DNA from: Ralstonia sp. A12
GTDB lineage: Bacteria > Pseudomonadota > Gammaproteobacteria > Burkholderiales > Burkholderiaceae
Length of the DNA: 64,000 bases
Reading direction: 5' to 3'
Assembly (NCBI RefSeq): GCF_000801955.1
Contig: NZ_JSZO01000019.1
Coordinates: forward strand, 114,665-178,664
Both the position numbers and the translations under genes were made by a program. Shown here in pieces: positions 16,225 through 24,026 of the stretch (the first letter of the stretch is position 1; every line of letters begins with the position of its first letter). A model generated the notes under the pieces. The model was not told where the DNA came from, made no database searches, and worked only from the letters and a program-made list of their open reading frames with translations.

Positions 16225-17346
16225 GTGACGCTACTTACGCCGGACGATGACCGTAAGAAGGTCGGCGTTCATGCATTGCTGATCGGTGTCGGACGCTATC
16301 CGCATCTCAAGGGCGGCCGGTCGACAACGAAGTTCGATCACGCAGGAGACATCGGTCAACTCACTTCGCCGTACCATTCGGTCAAAGCTTTCGCCGATTG
16401 GCTACGTGTTGGGCTCAATCTTCCAGGCGCGCCGCTATGCAGCCTGCGCGTCCTTGCTAACAGCCCAGTCAAAGGGATAGCCACACACGGTTGGAGCGCC
16501 CCGGACGTCAAGAGCATCAGAAGCGCGGTTGCGGGTTGGTACGAAGACTGTGATCAGCACAGCGACAATGTCGCGCTTTTTTATTTCTGCGGGCACGGTG
16601 TCGTGCTCGGCGACATCACGGCCCTCCTCGCTCAGGACTTCGGTAAGGAAAATCTGAGCCCGTTCTTGGGAAGTTTTGACCCTGCAGCGCTTGCCGATGC
16701 ATGCATGGCTGCCAAAGCGACCCGACAGCTCTTTTTGATCGATGCATGTCGCAGCACTCCTCAAGAGTTGCGAAGTCGGTTCAAAAGCGCGTCGATCCCG
16801 GAGATGCTAACGCCGAGAACGCACTCCAACCAAGGCAGCCACCACCAGGCAGAACTGTACGCAAGCGAACTGGGAACCACCGCCTACGGCATTGATGACA
16901 AGCCCTCGGTCTTCATGTCTTCGCTACTTGCGTCCATGAAAGGCGCTGGGGCACACCAGAACGTAGACGGTGAGTGGGTCGTGGGGACGGCCTCGCTGCG
17001 GACCGGGCTAGACTGGCTGGTAGGCCGAGAGTATGAGCAGAAGCTTCAACGAGTCGCCTTCGGCAAGATGTCCGTGGACTTCGACCTGCACGCAATTCTT
17101 GGAAACCCTTCGGTGCCCGTGACTGTTCGCACCAAGCCAATTGCCAAGTTGGCAGAGTTCCGGCTTCAAACCGACTGCCCACAGTACCGATCGCATCCTT
17201 CCGAAAAGCCTTGGCACATCAATGTGGAGGCCGGTAAGCGCGAGTTCTTCGCCGGCGATGCCGCGAACCCCAAGCAGTTCTCGCACATCGAGGACATCGT
17301 TCCCCAATATCGGGTCATCTCAATACCCTGCGGAGACGATCAATGA
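16225..17346 (+). CDS. Caspase-fold (C14) peptidase
   Basis: A 373-residue caspase/metacaspase-like protein. The domain starts HALLIGVGRYPHL; the catalytic His is in FYFCGHG and the catalytic Cys in LFLIDACRS, both with the usual hydrophobic strand before them. The GTG start has a G-rich ribosome site just upstream. The C-terminal 120 residues lack a known domain. Its stop overlaps the next gene's start as ATGA. Caspase-like proteases recur as effectors in bacterial conflict and cell-suicide systems. Joint expression with an unknown protein and an MBL hydrolase suggests a three-part system (inference). Confidence 0.85.
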   Translation: MTLLTPDDDRKKVGVHALLIGVGRYPHLKGGRSTTKFDHAGDIGQLTSPYHSVKAFADWLRVGLNLPGAPLCSLRVLANSPVKGIATHGWSAPDVKSIRSAVAGWYEDCDQHSDNVALFYFCGHGVVLGDITALLAQDFGKENLSPFLGSFDPAALADACMAAKATRQLFLIDACRSTPQELRSRFKSASIPEMLTPRTHSNQGSHHQAELYASELGTTAYGIDDKPSVFMSSLLASMKGAGAHQNVDGEWVVGTASLRTGLDWLVGREYEQKLQRVAFGKMSVDFDLHAILGNPSVPVTVRTKPIAKLAEFRLQTDCPQYRSHPSEKPWHINVEAGKREFFAGDAANPKQFSHIEDIVPQYRVISIPCGDDQ

Positions 17347-18809
17347 GCACTCGACTCACCCTCGACTTCGACAAGATTCGTGAATCAGCAGAGCCCTTAC
17401 CCGACATCGGAGTAGCCGACTTCATACCGCTGAAAGCAGACGGACAAGTTGAACACCCTAAGTCCAAGCCTGTTAAGGGCATAGTCCTCGAGTTGAACAA
17501 GCCGCAGGCGCTAAGGCGAGGCATCGAGCTGCCAGCTGGGCCTGGGATCCTCTATGTTCGCTTGCCGACCGGCGAGACTTTGGCAGAGCGCATCGAGGTT
17601 GAGGCGTCTCAGGGCCAGACTACTGGCAAGCTAACACTAAGAGTTGCGGGACGACAGGAACTTGTCGACTTTCCCGCGTACGTCGCTGAAATCCACCCTA
17701 CCCCTAGACGCGCAGCTGTACCGGACTCTTTGCGCGCTCGCTCCGACCCCTCCGACCGTAGCCGCTGGTCAACGGTCAAGTTCGATCACTTCGAACAGCG
17801 GCCTGGGCGGAAGCCGCCAAATCTGAGCAGCTTCCTAGAGCCGTTTGCCAGTCAGGTGGTGAGTGAACGTCAAGGCAATCGTGGTATTGCCAAGCTTCAG
17901 AGCTCCGCAGGCACGTTCAGGCCTGCGCATAGCGTGCTCGATAGTCGTGTGCATTTTGAAAGCTCGCTGGTTGGTCAAGTCCAGGCAGCGAAGCCCACCA
18001 AGCTGTACGGACCCCGAGACGAGCTTCACGCGCAATGGAGAATGCCGCTGTCGACGAAGCGTCGGCGGCACGTCGACGAAGAGCAACAGGAGAGGTACTT
18101 TGCACTCTCATTCGAAGCAGAAGATGAGCCCAGGCCGCTGCAAGTTGCTTGCGTTCCGGGAAGGTGGCGAACGCTAGCAGATGAGTCCGCTCGGCTGACC
18201 GTGCAGTACGTCTCCGACCAATTAAGGAACAACCAACGAGGGCCGCGCGTCGTAGTTGGCGTCGACGACCCAAAGTTCAGAGCGCTTCTGCAGTTCATGC
18301 AAACGGGAGACCTCGCCTCATCCGTGTCGCTTCTCGTTCAAGCGGAGCGCGCCTTGTATGAGAAATTCCTGAACCCGTACGCAGCGGCGGCCGGTGGGTA
18401 TGTCCTCACCTATGCGGGCTACCACGACTGGCATGATGACTGGGGGCATTGGCTCCACAACTTGGCGACGCGCTTTCCTGCCTTGCCCGATGGCCACATC
18501 CTTCTCGCAAACCTCATCCTGCAGGGCCCCGAATCCGCCAAGGAACAGATTCCCGGCTATTCGCCCGATCAAGCTTGGGAGCTTGCGCTCGGTTCGGTAC
18601 TTGAATCGGTACGGCGAGGCCCGCCAATGTATCGATTCGGCCTGCGTATGCTGTCGAGCAGCATTGCCATCCTGAATCACCTTGTTGGGGCCGGCCATGC
18701 AGAACGGCGACGACTTAACGCAGCTGCGAAGTACGTTCGGAGCCTGAGCGTACGGGTCGACCGACATCAGCCTTTCTGCGTATTTGATGTCAGTCGCAAC
18801 GCTCCATGA
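17343..18809 (+). CDS. Unknown middle protein of the caspase-MBL operon
   Basis: A 488-residue protein with no recognised family. Residues 1-115 look beta-rich (GIELPAGPGILYVRLPTGETLAERIEV, then TGKLTLRV), like a small adhesion or adaptor domain. A basic linker follows. The C-terminal 200 residues are helical and contain the odd stretch GYHDWHDDWGHWLHNLATRFP with a D/H/W-rich metal-like cluster, then ALPDGHILLANLIL. It overlaps both neighbours by four bases, so it is probably translated in step with the caspase and the MBL protein. It may be the sensor or caspase substrate; that is a guess from position. Confidence 0.65.
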   Translation: MSTRLTLDFDKIRESAEPLPDIGVADFIPLKADGQVEHPKSKPVKGIVLELNKPQALRRGIELPAGPGILYVRLPTGETLAERIEVEASQGQTTGKLTLRVAGRQELVDFPAYVAEIHPTPRRAAVPDSLRARSDPSDRSRWSTVKFDHFEQRPGRKPPNLSSFLEPFASQVVSERQGNRGIAKLQSSAGTFRPAHSVLDSRVHFESSLVGQVQAAKPTKLYGPRDELHAQWRMPLSTKRRRHVDEEQQERYFALSFEAEDEPRPLQVACVPGRWRTLADESARLTVQYVSDQLRNNQRGPRVVVGVDDPKFRALLQFMQTGDLASSVSLLVQAERALYEKFLNPYAAAAGGYVLTYAGYHDWHDDWGHWLHNLATRFPALPDGHILLANLILQGPESAKEQIPGYSPDQAWELALGSVLESVRRGPPMYRFGLRMLSSSIAILNHLVGAGHAERRRLNAAAKYVRSLSVRVDRHQPFCVFDVSRNAP

Positions 18810-19909
18810 ATGAACACCGGTTTCTGCGCCTCCACGCGCTTCAGGCCGGACATGGCGACTGCCTAGTCATCGAGTATGGAGACGGCCCCAAACAACAGCA
18901 TGTCGTGGTCATTGACGGCGGCGTTGCTGGCGAGACCACGCCAGCGCTCAAGAAGCTGTTGGGAGGCTGGCCCGAAGCACAGGTTGAACTGCTCGTCGTA
19001 ACTCACACTGACGACGATCACATCGCGGGTGCGATTCGGCTTCTGAAGGACAAGCGCTTGCGGGCCCGCATCAAGGACATCTGGTTTAATGGTGCGGTCG
19101 AGCAACAAGGAAATGAGCTCGAGAAACTGGGGTTCAAGAAGGGCGACGAACTGGAAGAGATGCTCGCAGATAAGTCGCTGAAGCTGCCGTGGAATAACGC
19201 CTTTGGCGGCGCAGACGTGGTGGTGGATACATCGAGGGCCAACAAGCCCGTCATCCTGCCTCTCGGTGCGAGCATCACGTTACTTTCACCTACCGTCGCC
19301 TCGTTATATGCCCTTCGGGAAGCTTGGACAGCGAACCGCTTGCAGCAAACGAAAAAGATGGTGGCGGCAACAGAAACCAAAAGTGCCGCTCCAGTTGGCC
19401 TCGAGCGCATGGGCGCTCCCGCTATTCCAGCCATCAACGTCGACGCACTATTGAAGACAACATGTGATGAGGATCGATCGGTTGCCAACGGGAGTTCTAT
19501 TGCCTTCTTGTTCAGCTTCGGAAGCGCTTCTCTTCTGCTAGCCGCAGACGCGCACGCAAATGTGCTGCTGGAAACTGCCTCTCTACTTGACGGAGGTCTG
19601 CCGCGCGGTGTTGATGCTTTGAAGCTCCCCCATCACGGAAGCGCAGCAAACGTGACCGTTGACCTCTTGAAGGCATTCCCGACGGAAATCTACATCGTCT
19701 CAACGAATGGGAACAAGCATGATCATCCCGACGACCTCGCGATTGCTCGAATCGTCGATGGTGCCCCCGGCAGTAGAGTCCTATTCAACTATCCCGGTGC
19801 CGCGTACAAGCGGTGGCTTGAGTTCTCAACTAACAATAGTGGCACGCTTGACGTGGACACGACCGAGACGGGCGGCATTCTCAAAATTGAACTTGACGTG
19901 TCCCAATAG
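18806..19909 (+). CDS. Metallo-beta-lactamase-fold hydrolase, ComEC-like
   Basis: A 367-residue soluble MBL protein. It starts LRLHALQAGHGDCLVIEYGD and IDGGV, has the metal motif THTDDDHIAGAI (HxDxDH), then LLLAADAHA and LKLPHHGSAAN, and later STNGNKHDHP. This order matches the C-terminal hydrolase of ComEC/Rec2 proteins without the membrane channel. Related free-standing enzymes act on nucleic acids or nucleotides, so nuclease or phosphodiesterase activity is possible. Third gene in the overlapping caspase operon. It may generate or remove the signal that controls the caspase (inference). Confidence 0.8.
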   Translation: MNEHRFLRLHALQAGHGDCLVIEYGDGPKQQHVVVIDGGVAGETTPALKKLLGGWPEAQVELLVVTHTDDDHIAGAIRLLKDKRLRARIKDIWFNGAVEQQGNELEKLGFKKGDELEEMLADKSLKLPWNNAFGGADVVVDTSRANKPVILPLGASITLLSPTVASLYALREAWTANRLQQTKKMVAATETKSAAPVGLERMGAPAIPAINVDALLKTTCDEDRSVANGSSIAFLFSFGSASLLLAADAHANVLLETASLLDGGLPRGVDALKLPHHGSAANVTVDLLKAFPTEIYIVSTNGNKHDHPDDLAIARIVDGAPGSRVLFNYPGAAYKRWLEFSTNNSGTLDVDTTETGGILKIELDVSQ

Positions 19910-20093
19910 AGACACGAGTGTGCTGTTATATCGCTGCGCAACAGCGAGCGCAAGCTGACCTGCAGCACGCGCTACTCTCGTAGTATCGGCAGTGCGTGCG
20001 CGGTGGCACTTAAAAAAAGGCCATCTTCGTCGGTGGTGGTGGGCATCAACTTCCATTGCTATCGTTGAGACTCGACATACTGGATCGGGCCGA

Positions 20094-21283
20094 ATGAGCA
20101 ACTCGCTGGCGATTGGACGAAGACAACTCTACGACCTCGTTTGGAGTAAGCCGCGGACGCAGCTTGCCAAGGAGCTCGGTGTATCCGACGTAATGATCGG
20201 CAAGATGTGTCGGCAACTCAATGTGCCAGCACCAATGCCTGGCTATTGGGCCAGCCTCGCAGCCGGGACAAGCGCCAAGCGGCGCTATGTGAAACCTGAT
20301 TGAAACCTGATCTAACCTATACCGTAGCCGAGCGGATCGCGGAAGACCGCGAAGATATGATCGGACTGGTCCCTAAAGTGGACCCGAATGCGCTGGACAT
20401 CCCTATCCCGCCATTGCCGGCTTTCAAGGAAAGCATCGAGCAGGCTTTGCGTCGCTACGAAGAACTCATTGATCGTGTAGCGCTACCGAAGTCGACTCGC
20501 GGCACGCATCCGGCCGTCGAGAAGCTCATGGCGGAAGATGAGCGACGCGCACAACTTTTGGTCACCTACAGCTGGGGAACGAAACCTGAGTTCGCCAGCC
20601 CGCAGGGACGTCGGCTCCTGGCTGGCTTGAGTCGATTGCTCTGGTGGTGGACTGACCTGGGCTTCAAGCCTAGCTCCGGCGGTACACGACACATTCGCCT
20701 AGGTGTCGCTTGTGGGCAATACCACAAGTCTTTCGAAGTCGGGTTCACAAGCAAGGATGGACCATCGTCACTCAAGGGTAGCAAGGCCACTGACGAACCA
20801 TTTCAACTTCGGTTTGAATCCGACAGCCGAAATAGCAAGCCTGGCGAAGGTGTCTACACCTTCTCGGACTTTGATATGCCAGTCTTCAAGCCGATAACGC
20901 TGATGTTGCTATCCGAGCAGGAGCAGCGGCTTCGTGACTGGGTTGCCTGGCTATATCGGGATCTGGCCTGGCGCAGGGAGGAGGCGACTCAGAAAGCAAA
21001 AGAGGCGGAGGAGCGAAAGCGGCAGGCGGTCGCGGCGGAACAAGCGGCGCTAGTAAAGCAAAGGCAAGAACTGCTCGACTCCGCGATAGACGGAAAAGAA
21101 CATGCTGATCGGCTCAGAATGCTGGTGGCGGAGTTGGAAACTCGCCTAACGACTGAGGAGCGAGCGGATGCCCGGTTCATCGTCTGGAAGTCATGGGCTC
21201 TGTCCGAAGCTGACGCTCTGGACTTCCGAAAGCGAACGGGTCAGGAGCTTTTGCGCTGGTTGGCGGATTTTCAGCTGTGCTAG
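20094..21283 (+). pseudogene. Helix-turn-helix protein gene disrupted by an 11-bp duplication
   Basis: The first part encodes an HTH start (GRRQLYDLVWSKPRTQLAKE, then LGVSDVMIGKMCRQLNVPAP and GYWASLAAG), a pattern I recognise from phage/island proteins of about 390 residues. It ends RRYVKPD-stop. The second part restarts as MKPDLTYTVAERI and continues with a domain ending in a coiled coil and EADALDFRKRTGQELL. An exact 11-bp tandem copy of TGAAACCTGAT at 20290-20311 makes the shift; removing one copy joins RYVKPD to LTYTV in frame to give about 392 residues. So one gene is recently broken. Confidence 0.8.
20290..20311 (+). repeat. 11-bp tandem duplication causing a frameshift
   Basis: TGAAACCTGAT occurs twice back to back. 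A single copy restores the frame of the surrounding HTH gene, so the event is a slippage duplication. It may be reversible, which would allow phase variation, or simply a fixed loss. Confidence 0.85.
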
Positions 21284-21356
21284 ACAGGGCGCTGCATAGC
21301 CCCGTAGAGCCACATCGTCTCACCCGTTTTTCTGTCAACAACACCGTCCCACAAAC

Positions 21357-22085
21357 ATGAAATCTCGTTTCGAACAGGTGCTCGCATTAGTGGAGCGCGC
21401 TGTTCCTCTTCTGAGTCATCTGGCTCAAGTTGGCCTATTTGCACTCACCGCATGGGGCTTGTTCCACACCGTGATCCCGCTGTACCAAAAAGCTGTCGTC
21501 GACGAACAAGTGGCAAAGCAGCAAGTACAACTGGCGCAGCTTACGCAGCGGCTACAAGAAAACTACGACAGAAACCGAAAATTGATTGCCGCCGAGTTCG
21601 CGCGGTTAGTCGGACCTGCGTGTAGCGGTCTACTAACACCCGCTCCCGATCAATCGAAACCGGGGAGTAAAGACTTCTACACCGAAGCGCTCGACACCGA
21701 CGTTGAGAAATGTTTGTCGGACCAGCTGCAAGTCTTCGCGGCGTTAAAGGACCTCACCAAACCAGATCAAGACGCGCTTTCTATGCAGGTTCATCAGATC
21801 GGCGAACACCTAAATGCGGTAAGGCTTACAGCGCGCATGGAATACAACCTCATCGCCGCAACGGGGCCGTCGGTGGGCCCGATTCTTGTAGAAAGGTCAG
21901 CCCAGCAGGCTCTTGCGACGATGAAGTTGATTGGCGCATCAGACCAACAAATGGCCGAAGCAACGCGAAAAATGGCTGCCCAGCGGAAACAGAGTCTCGT
22001 TATCAAGGAGTACCTTGATGAATTTACACGCAACATGGTCATTCTTCGAAGCATGTCGTGGCCGCCAATCACCTCAAGTGAATGA
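21357..22085 (+). CDS. Hypothetical membrane-anchored coiled-coil protein
   Basis: A 242-residue protein with one N-terminal hydrophobic segment (LSHLAQVGLFALTAWGLFHTVI, about residues 19-40) and then a coiled coil (VAKQQVQLAQLTQRLQENYDRNRKLI). The remainder is helical with two Cys (GPACSGLL, EKCLSDQL) that could form a disulfide if exported. No family is recognised. It is followed about 50 bases later by a small gene and could be cotranscribed with it. No ribosome site stands out before the ATG. Confidence 0.6.
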   Translation: MKSRFEQVLALVERAVPLLSHLAQVGLFALTAWGLFHTVIPLYQKAVVDEQVAKQQVQLAQLTQRLQENYDRNRKLIAAEFARLVGPACSGLLTPAPDQSKPGSKDFYTEALDTDVEKCLSDQLQVFAALKDLTKPDQDALSMQVHQIGEHLNAVRLTARMEYNLIAATGPSVGPILVERSAQQALATMKLIGASDQQMAEATRKMAAQRKQSLVIKEYLDEFTRNMVILRSMSWPPITSSE

Positions 22086-22134
22086 GGCATGTGCGTGGCC
22101 GACTCATAGCGAACCATGGGGCGAGGGAGAAAAA

Positions 22135-22362
22135 ATGAGGCAATACCATAGGCTGATGAGGCGACGGAGCGCGAACGTCTATACGGAGGGCGAACGCAGC
22201 GAGCTATTTCAGCTCTTGGTATCGGCCCCAGGAACGCGGAACGTTGAGATCATCGATGTGCATCCGAAGGGTGGTTACCGCACTCGCTTCGACCTATCCG
22301 CGGATGCCGTCGACGACTTTATTGCCTATCTGGAAGATCGCGACTGGATGTCCGCGATGTGA
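22135..22362 (+). CDS. Small hypothetical protein, 75 residues
   Basis: The protein begins MRQYHRLMRRRSANVYTEGE and ends AVDDFIAYLEDRDWMSAM. The ATG at 22135 is chosen because AGGGAGA lies just upstream; a longer in-frame opening overlaps the preceding gene and was rejected. It has a basic start and an acidic end, no membrane segment, and no recognised family. Confidence 0.5.
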   Translation: MRQYHRLMRRRSANVYTEGERSELFQLLVSAPGTRNVEIIDVHPKGGYRTRFDLSADAVDDFIAYLEDRDWMSAM

Positions 22363-22374
22363 TCCAGTGGCGCC

Positions 22375-22737
22375 TCAATCTGCGCGCTCGATCGAATAGG
22401 GCTCGATTTCGCACGCCCACCCTCCAAAATGCCCGCATCCCCCCGGGCCTCTCGGACCGTAAGCGATCCCCGTGACTCTTACGCGCTTCCCGTGCCATCG
22501 AGCAAGCACGCGCTCATTCGCCCGCATACTTCCTGATCCAAAGGCGAGCCAAGCACTCGATTGGTACAGCGGCAGATCTATGTCGTCGCCAGGTTTGTGG
22601 CGCTCTGCCTTGGGGAAATGGTCAACCGAAGTATTCTCGAACTCGAACGTCAGCAACCCGACAACCTCAACAGGCTGGCCGTGGAGGTCCTGGATGCGGT
22701 CGACGAGTTCGTTCACGCTGAGCGAGGCTTCTTTCAT
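22375..22737 (-). CDS. Hypothetical OB-fold-like protein
   Basis: A 120-residue protein, MKEASLSVNELVDRIQDLHG and then QPVEVVGLLTFEFENTSV. The pattern of a repeated strand (VEVVGLLTFEFEN, KRVRVTGIAYGPRG) resembles OB-fold proteins of the NirD/RPA-like type, but that is a guess. A C-terminal stretch has GPGGCGHFGGWACEIEP with two Cys. It is in a small minus-strand group with the next two genes, converging with the plus-strand genes before it. Function unknown. Confidence 0.5.
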   Translation of the reverse strand: MKEASLSVNELVDRIQDLHGQPVEVVGLLTFEFENTSVDHFPKAERHKPGDDIDLPLYQSSAWLAFGSGSMRANERVLARWHGKRVRVTGIAYGPRGPGGCGHFGGWACEIEPYSIERAD

Positions 22738-22756
22738 CAGCACTATCGGTGGTCGT

Positions 22757-23056
22757 CTAGTGATTGTTGAACTCGTGCCATAACGCCCGAATCAAGGCGC
22801 TCGACGCTGAATCAGCATCCAGCGGAGGGCATTCCGGCAATTTCCTCGCCATATCTAGTATTAGTGGGGTGGCTGCATCGCTCCAGAGTGATAGCGCAGA
22901 CCGCAGTTGGTAGCCGAGCGTCAAGTGCAAAGACATGACGGCTTCTTCCACCGAACGCGTCTGCATGAACACCTTGTCCTCGCGGCTCAAAAGCACGCGT
23001 GCAGTTTGAAGTGCGTCGTCAAGGGTCATGGGCGGTTTAGGTCTTACCTCACTCAT
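22757..23056 (-). CDS. Small hypothetical helical protein, 99 residues
   Basis: It begins MSEVRPKPPMTLDDALQTAR and ends ASSALIRALWHEFNNH. ATG at 23056 is preferred to a start further upstream because MTLDDA-type short proteins of this kind usually start close to the first helix; the ribosome site is not decisive. Mostly helical, acidic, no membrane segment. It resembles small immunity-type proteins found in islands but no family is assigned. Confidence 0.45.
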   Translation of the reverse strand: MSEVRPKPPMTLDDALQTARVLLSREDKVFMQTRSVEEAVMSLHLTLGYQLRSALSLWSDAATPLILDMARKLPECPPLDADSASSALIRALWHEFNNH

Positions 23057-23122
23057 ATCAGATCCCGCTCGTAGCTTCGCTTGTAACCTCAGATCCAAAA
23101 CACGACCGGGGCGTGCGCACGA

Positions 23123-23245
23123 TTACATCAGCCACACCACCAAGATGGTTCCGGAGACGAGCAGTACCACTGCCCAGTACACCTTGCGCGCCAGTGGACT
23201 CATGCTCTTCCACGTTTCGTCATCCGGGCCTCGGAATGCTGCCAT
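23123..23245 (-). CDS. Very small single-pass membrane protein
   Basis: About 40 residues: a polar start (MAAFRGPDDETWKSMSP) then one membrane segment (VYWAVVLLVSGTILVVWLM) to the end. GGAAGGA lies about nine bases upstream of ATG 23245; a longer frame to 23341 is possible. It is the first of the minus-strand group. Tiny membrane proteins can be toxin or signalling peptides, but nothing specific is shown. Confidence 0.4.
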   Translation of the reverse strand: MAAFRGPDDETWKSMSPLARKVYWAVVLLVSGTILVVWLM

Positions 23246-23404
23246 TCGCCATTTCCTTCCGCTCTCGCTCGATTCTCTTGGGTGAGGTTTACGGCTGTCG
23301 ATCCACCAGCGCGAGAGGTTCGATTTTGCCTCGCTTGGCACTTTGCCAAGGATATTACACGCCTACGCCGCAAGCCCTCGAAATTCGCTCACGGAACTCC
23401 TAAA

Positions 23405-23462
23405 AATTTTAATCACTAAACACGCAGAAGAATTTTAATCACCCCGACTAGTGATTCAAATT
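23405..23462. repeat. Candidate TnsB-binding repeats, Tn7-like element end
   Basis: AATTTTAATCAC occurs at 23405-23416 and 23431-23442 (26 bp apart) and as GTGATTCAAATT (inverted, one mismatch) at 23451-23462, with a looser AT-rich relative following. The cluster lies just upstream of tnsAB, where a Tn7-type end with several TnsB sites is expected. The exact terminal bases (TGT...) and a target duplication are not resolved. Confidence 0.5.
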
Positions 23463-24026
23463 AACCAGTTTTATTAAAATAATCAAATCCCCGCGCACGA
23501 ATAATCGTAACTCGTTGATTTGTAATGGTAATTTTGGTAAATTGAGCGGCTAAGAACGTCAAATCCAAAGGGGGTCTTTCGCCCCCAAAACCAGCCAGTC
23601 GATGGAGGTGCTCACCAGCGGAAAGATACAAAGCCAATGATTGAGATACGGCGCACGACAGACGACAGTTGTGCACCGTGAAAACGAAAACGGCCGCGCT
23701 TGCCAGAGCAACGGCCGTCTTGGGGAATGTACTGTTCTTCGAACAAACAGTTCATTTATCCCCCGTTTTCCCCCGTTTGTCAACGGGGGGTCTCCGCTCG
23801 TCCGTTTCCGGCCGGATTCCGATCCGATCGGTGGACTCCTTTACCCGTCGGATTCTTATGGCAGCTCGATTTTGAGAGCGCCAGGGAGGCCGACATTCCG
23901 GAGAAACATAATGGGCCATTTGCAGCCAAGCTTGGCGCACATTCAACCCAGGGGGCAGCACAGCGCCACTTCGAACGATACCTCCCATGCCAGCAGTGCG
24001 CTGGCGTTCAGAATTGGGAGGCCGTC
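23463..24026 (+). promoter_or_regulatory. Structured leader upstream of tnsAB
   Basis: No gene is called in these 564 bases. They contain a GGGGG/CCCCC hairpin (23570-23586), an ACGGCCG/CGGCCGT inverted repeat (about 23689-23717), and CCCCCGTT/AACGGGGG (23760-23790). Such stacked hairpins before a transposase gene may limit expression. A frame in phase with tnsAB runs through from 23700 but lacks a ribosome site. Confidence 0.4.

Noticed and set aside
23700..24026. Extended N terminus for the TnsA-TnsB fusion
   Set aside because: The extension has no ribosome site and crosses strong hairpins; ATG 24027 has GGGAG upstream and starts at the TnsA fold.
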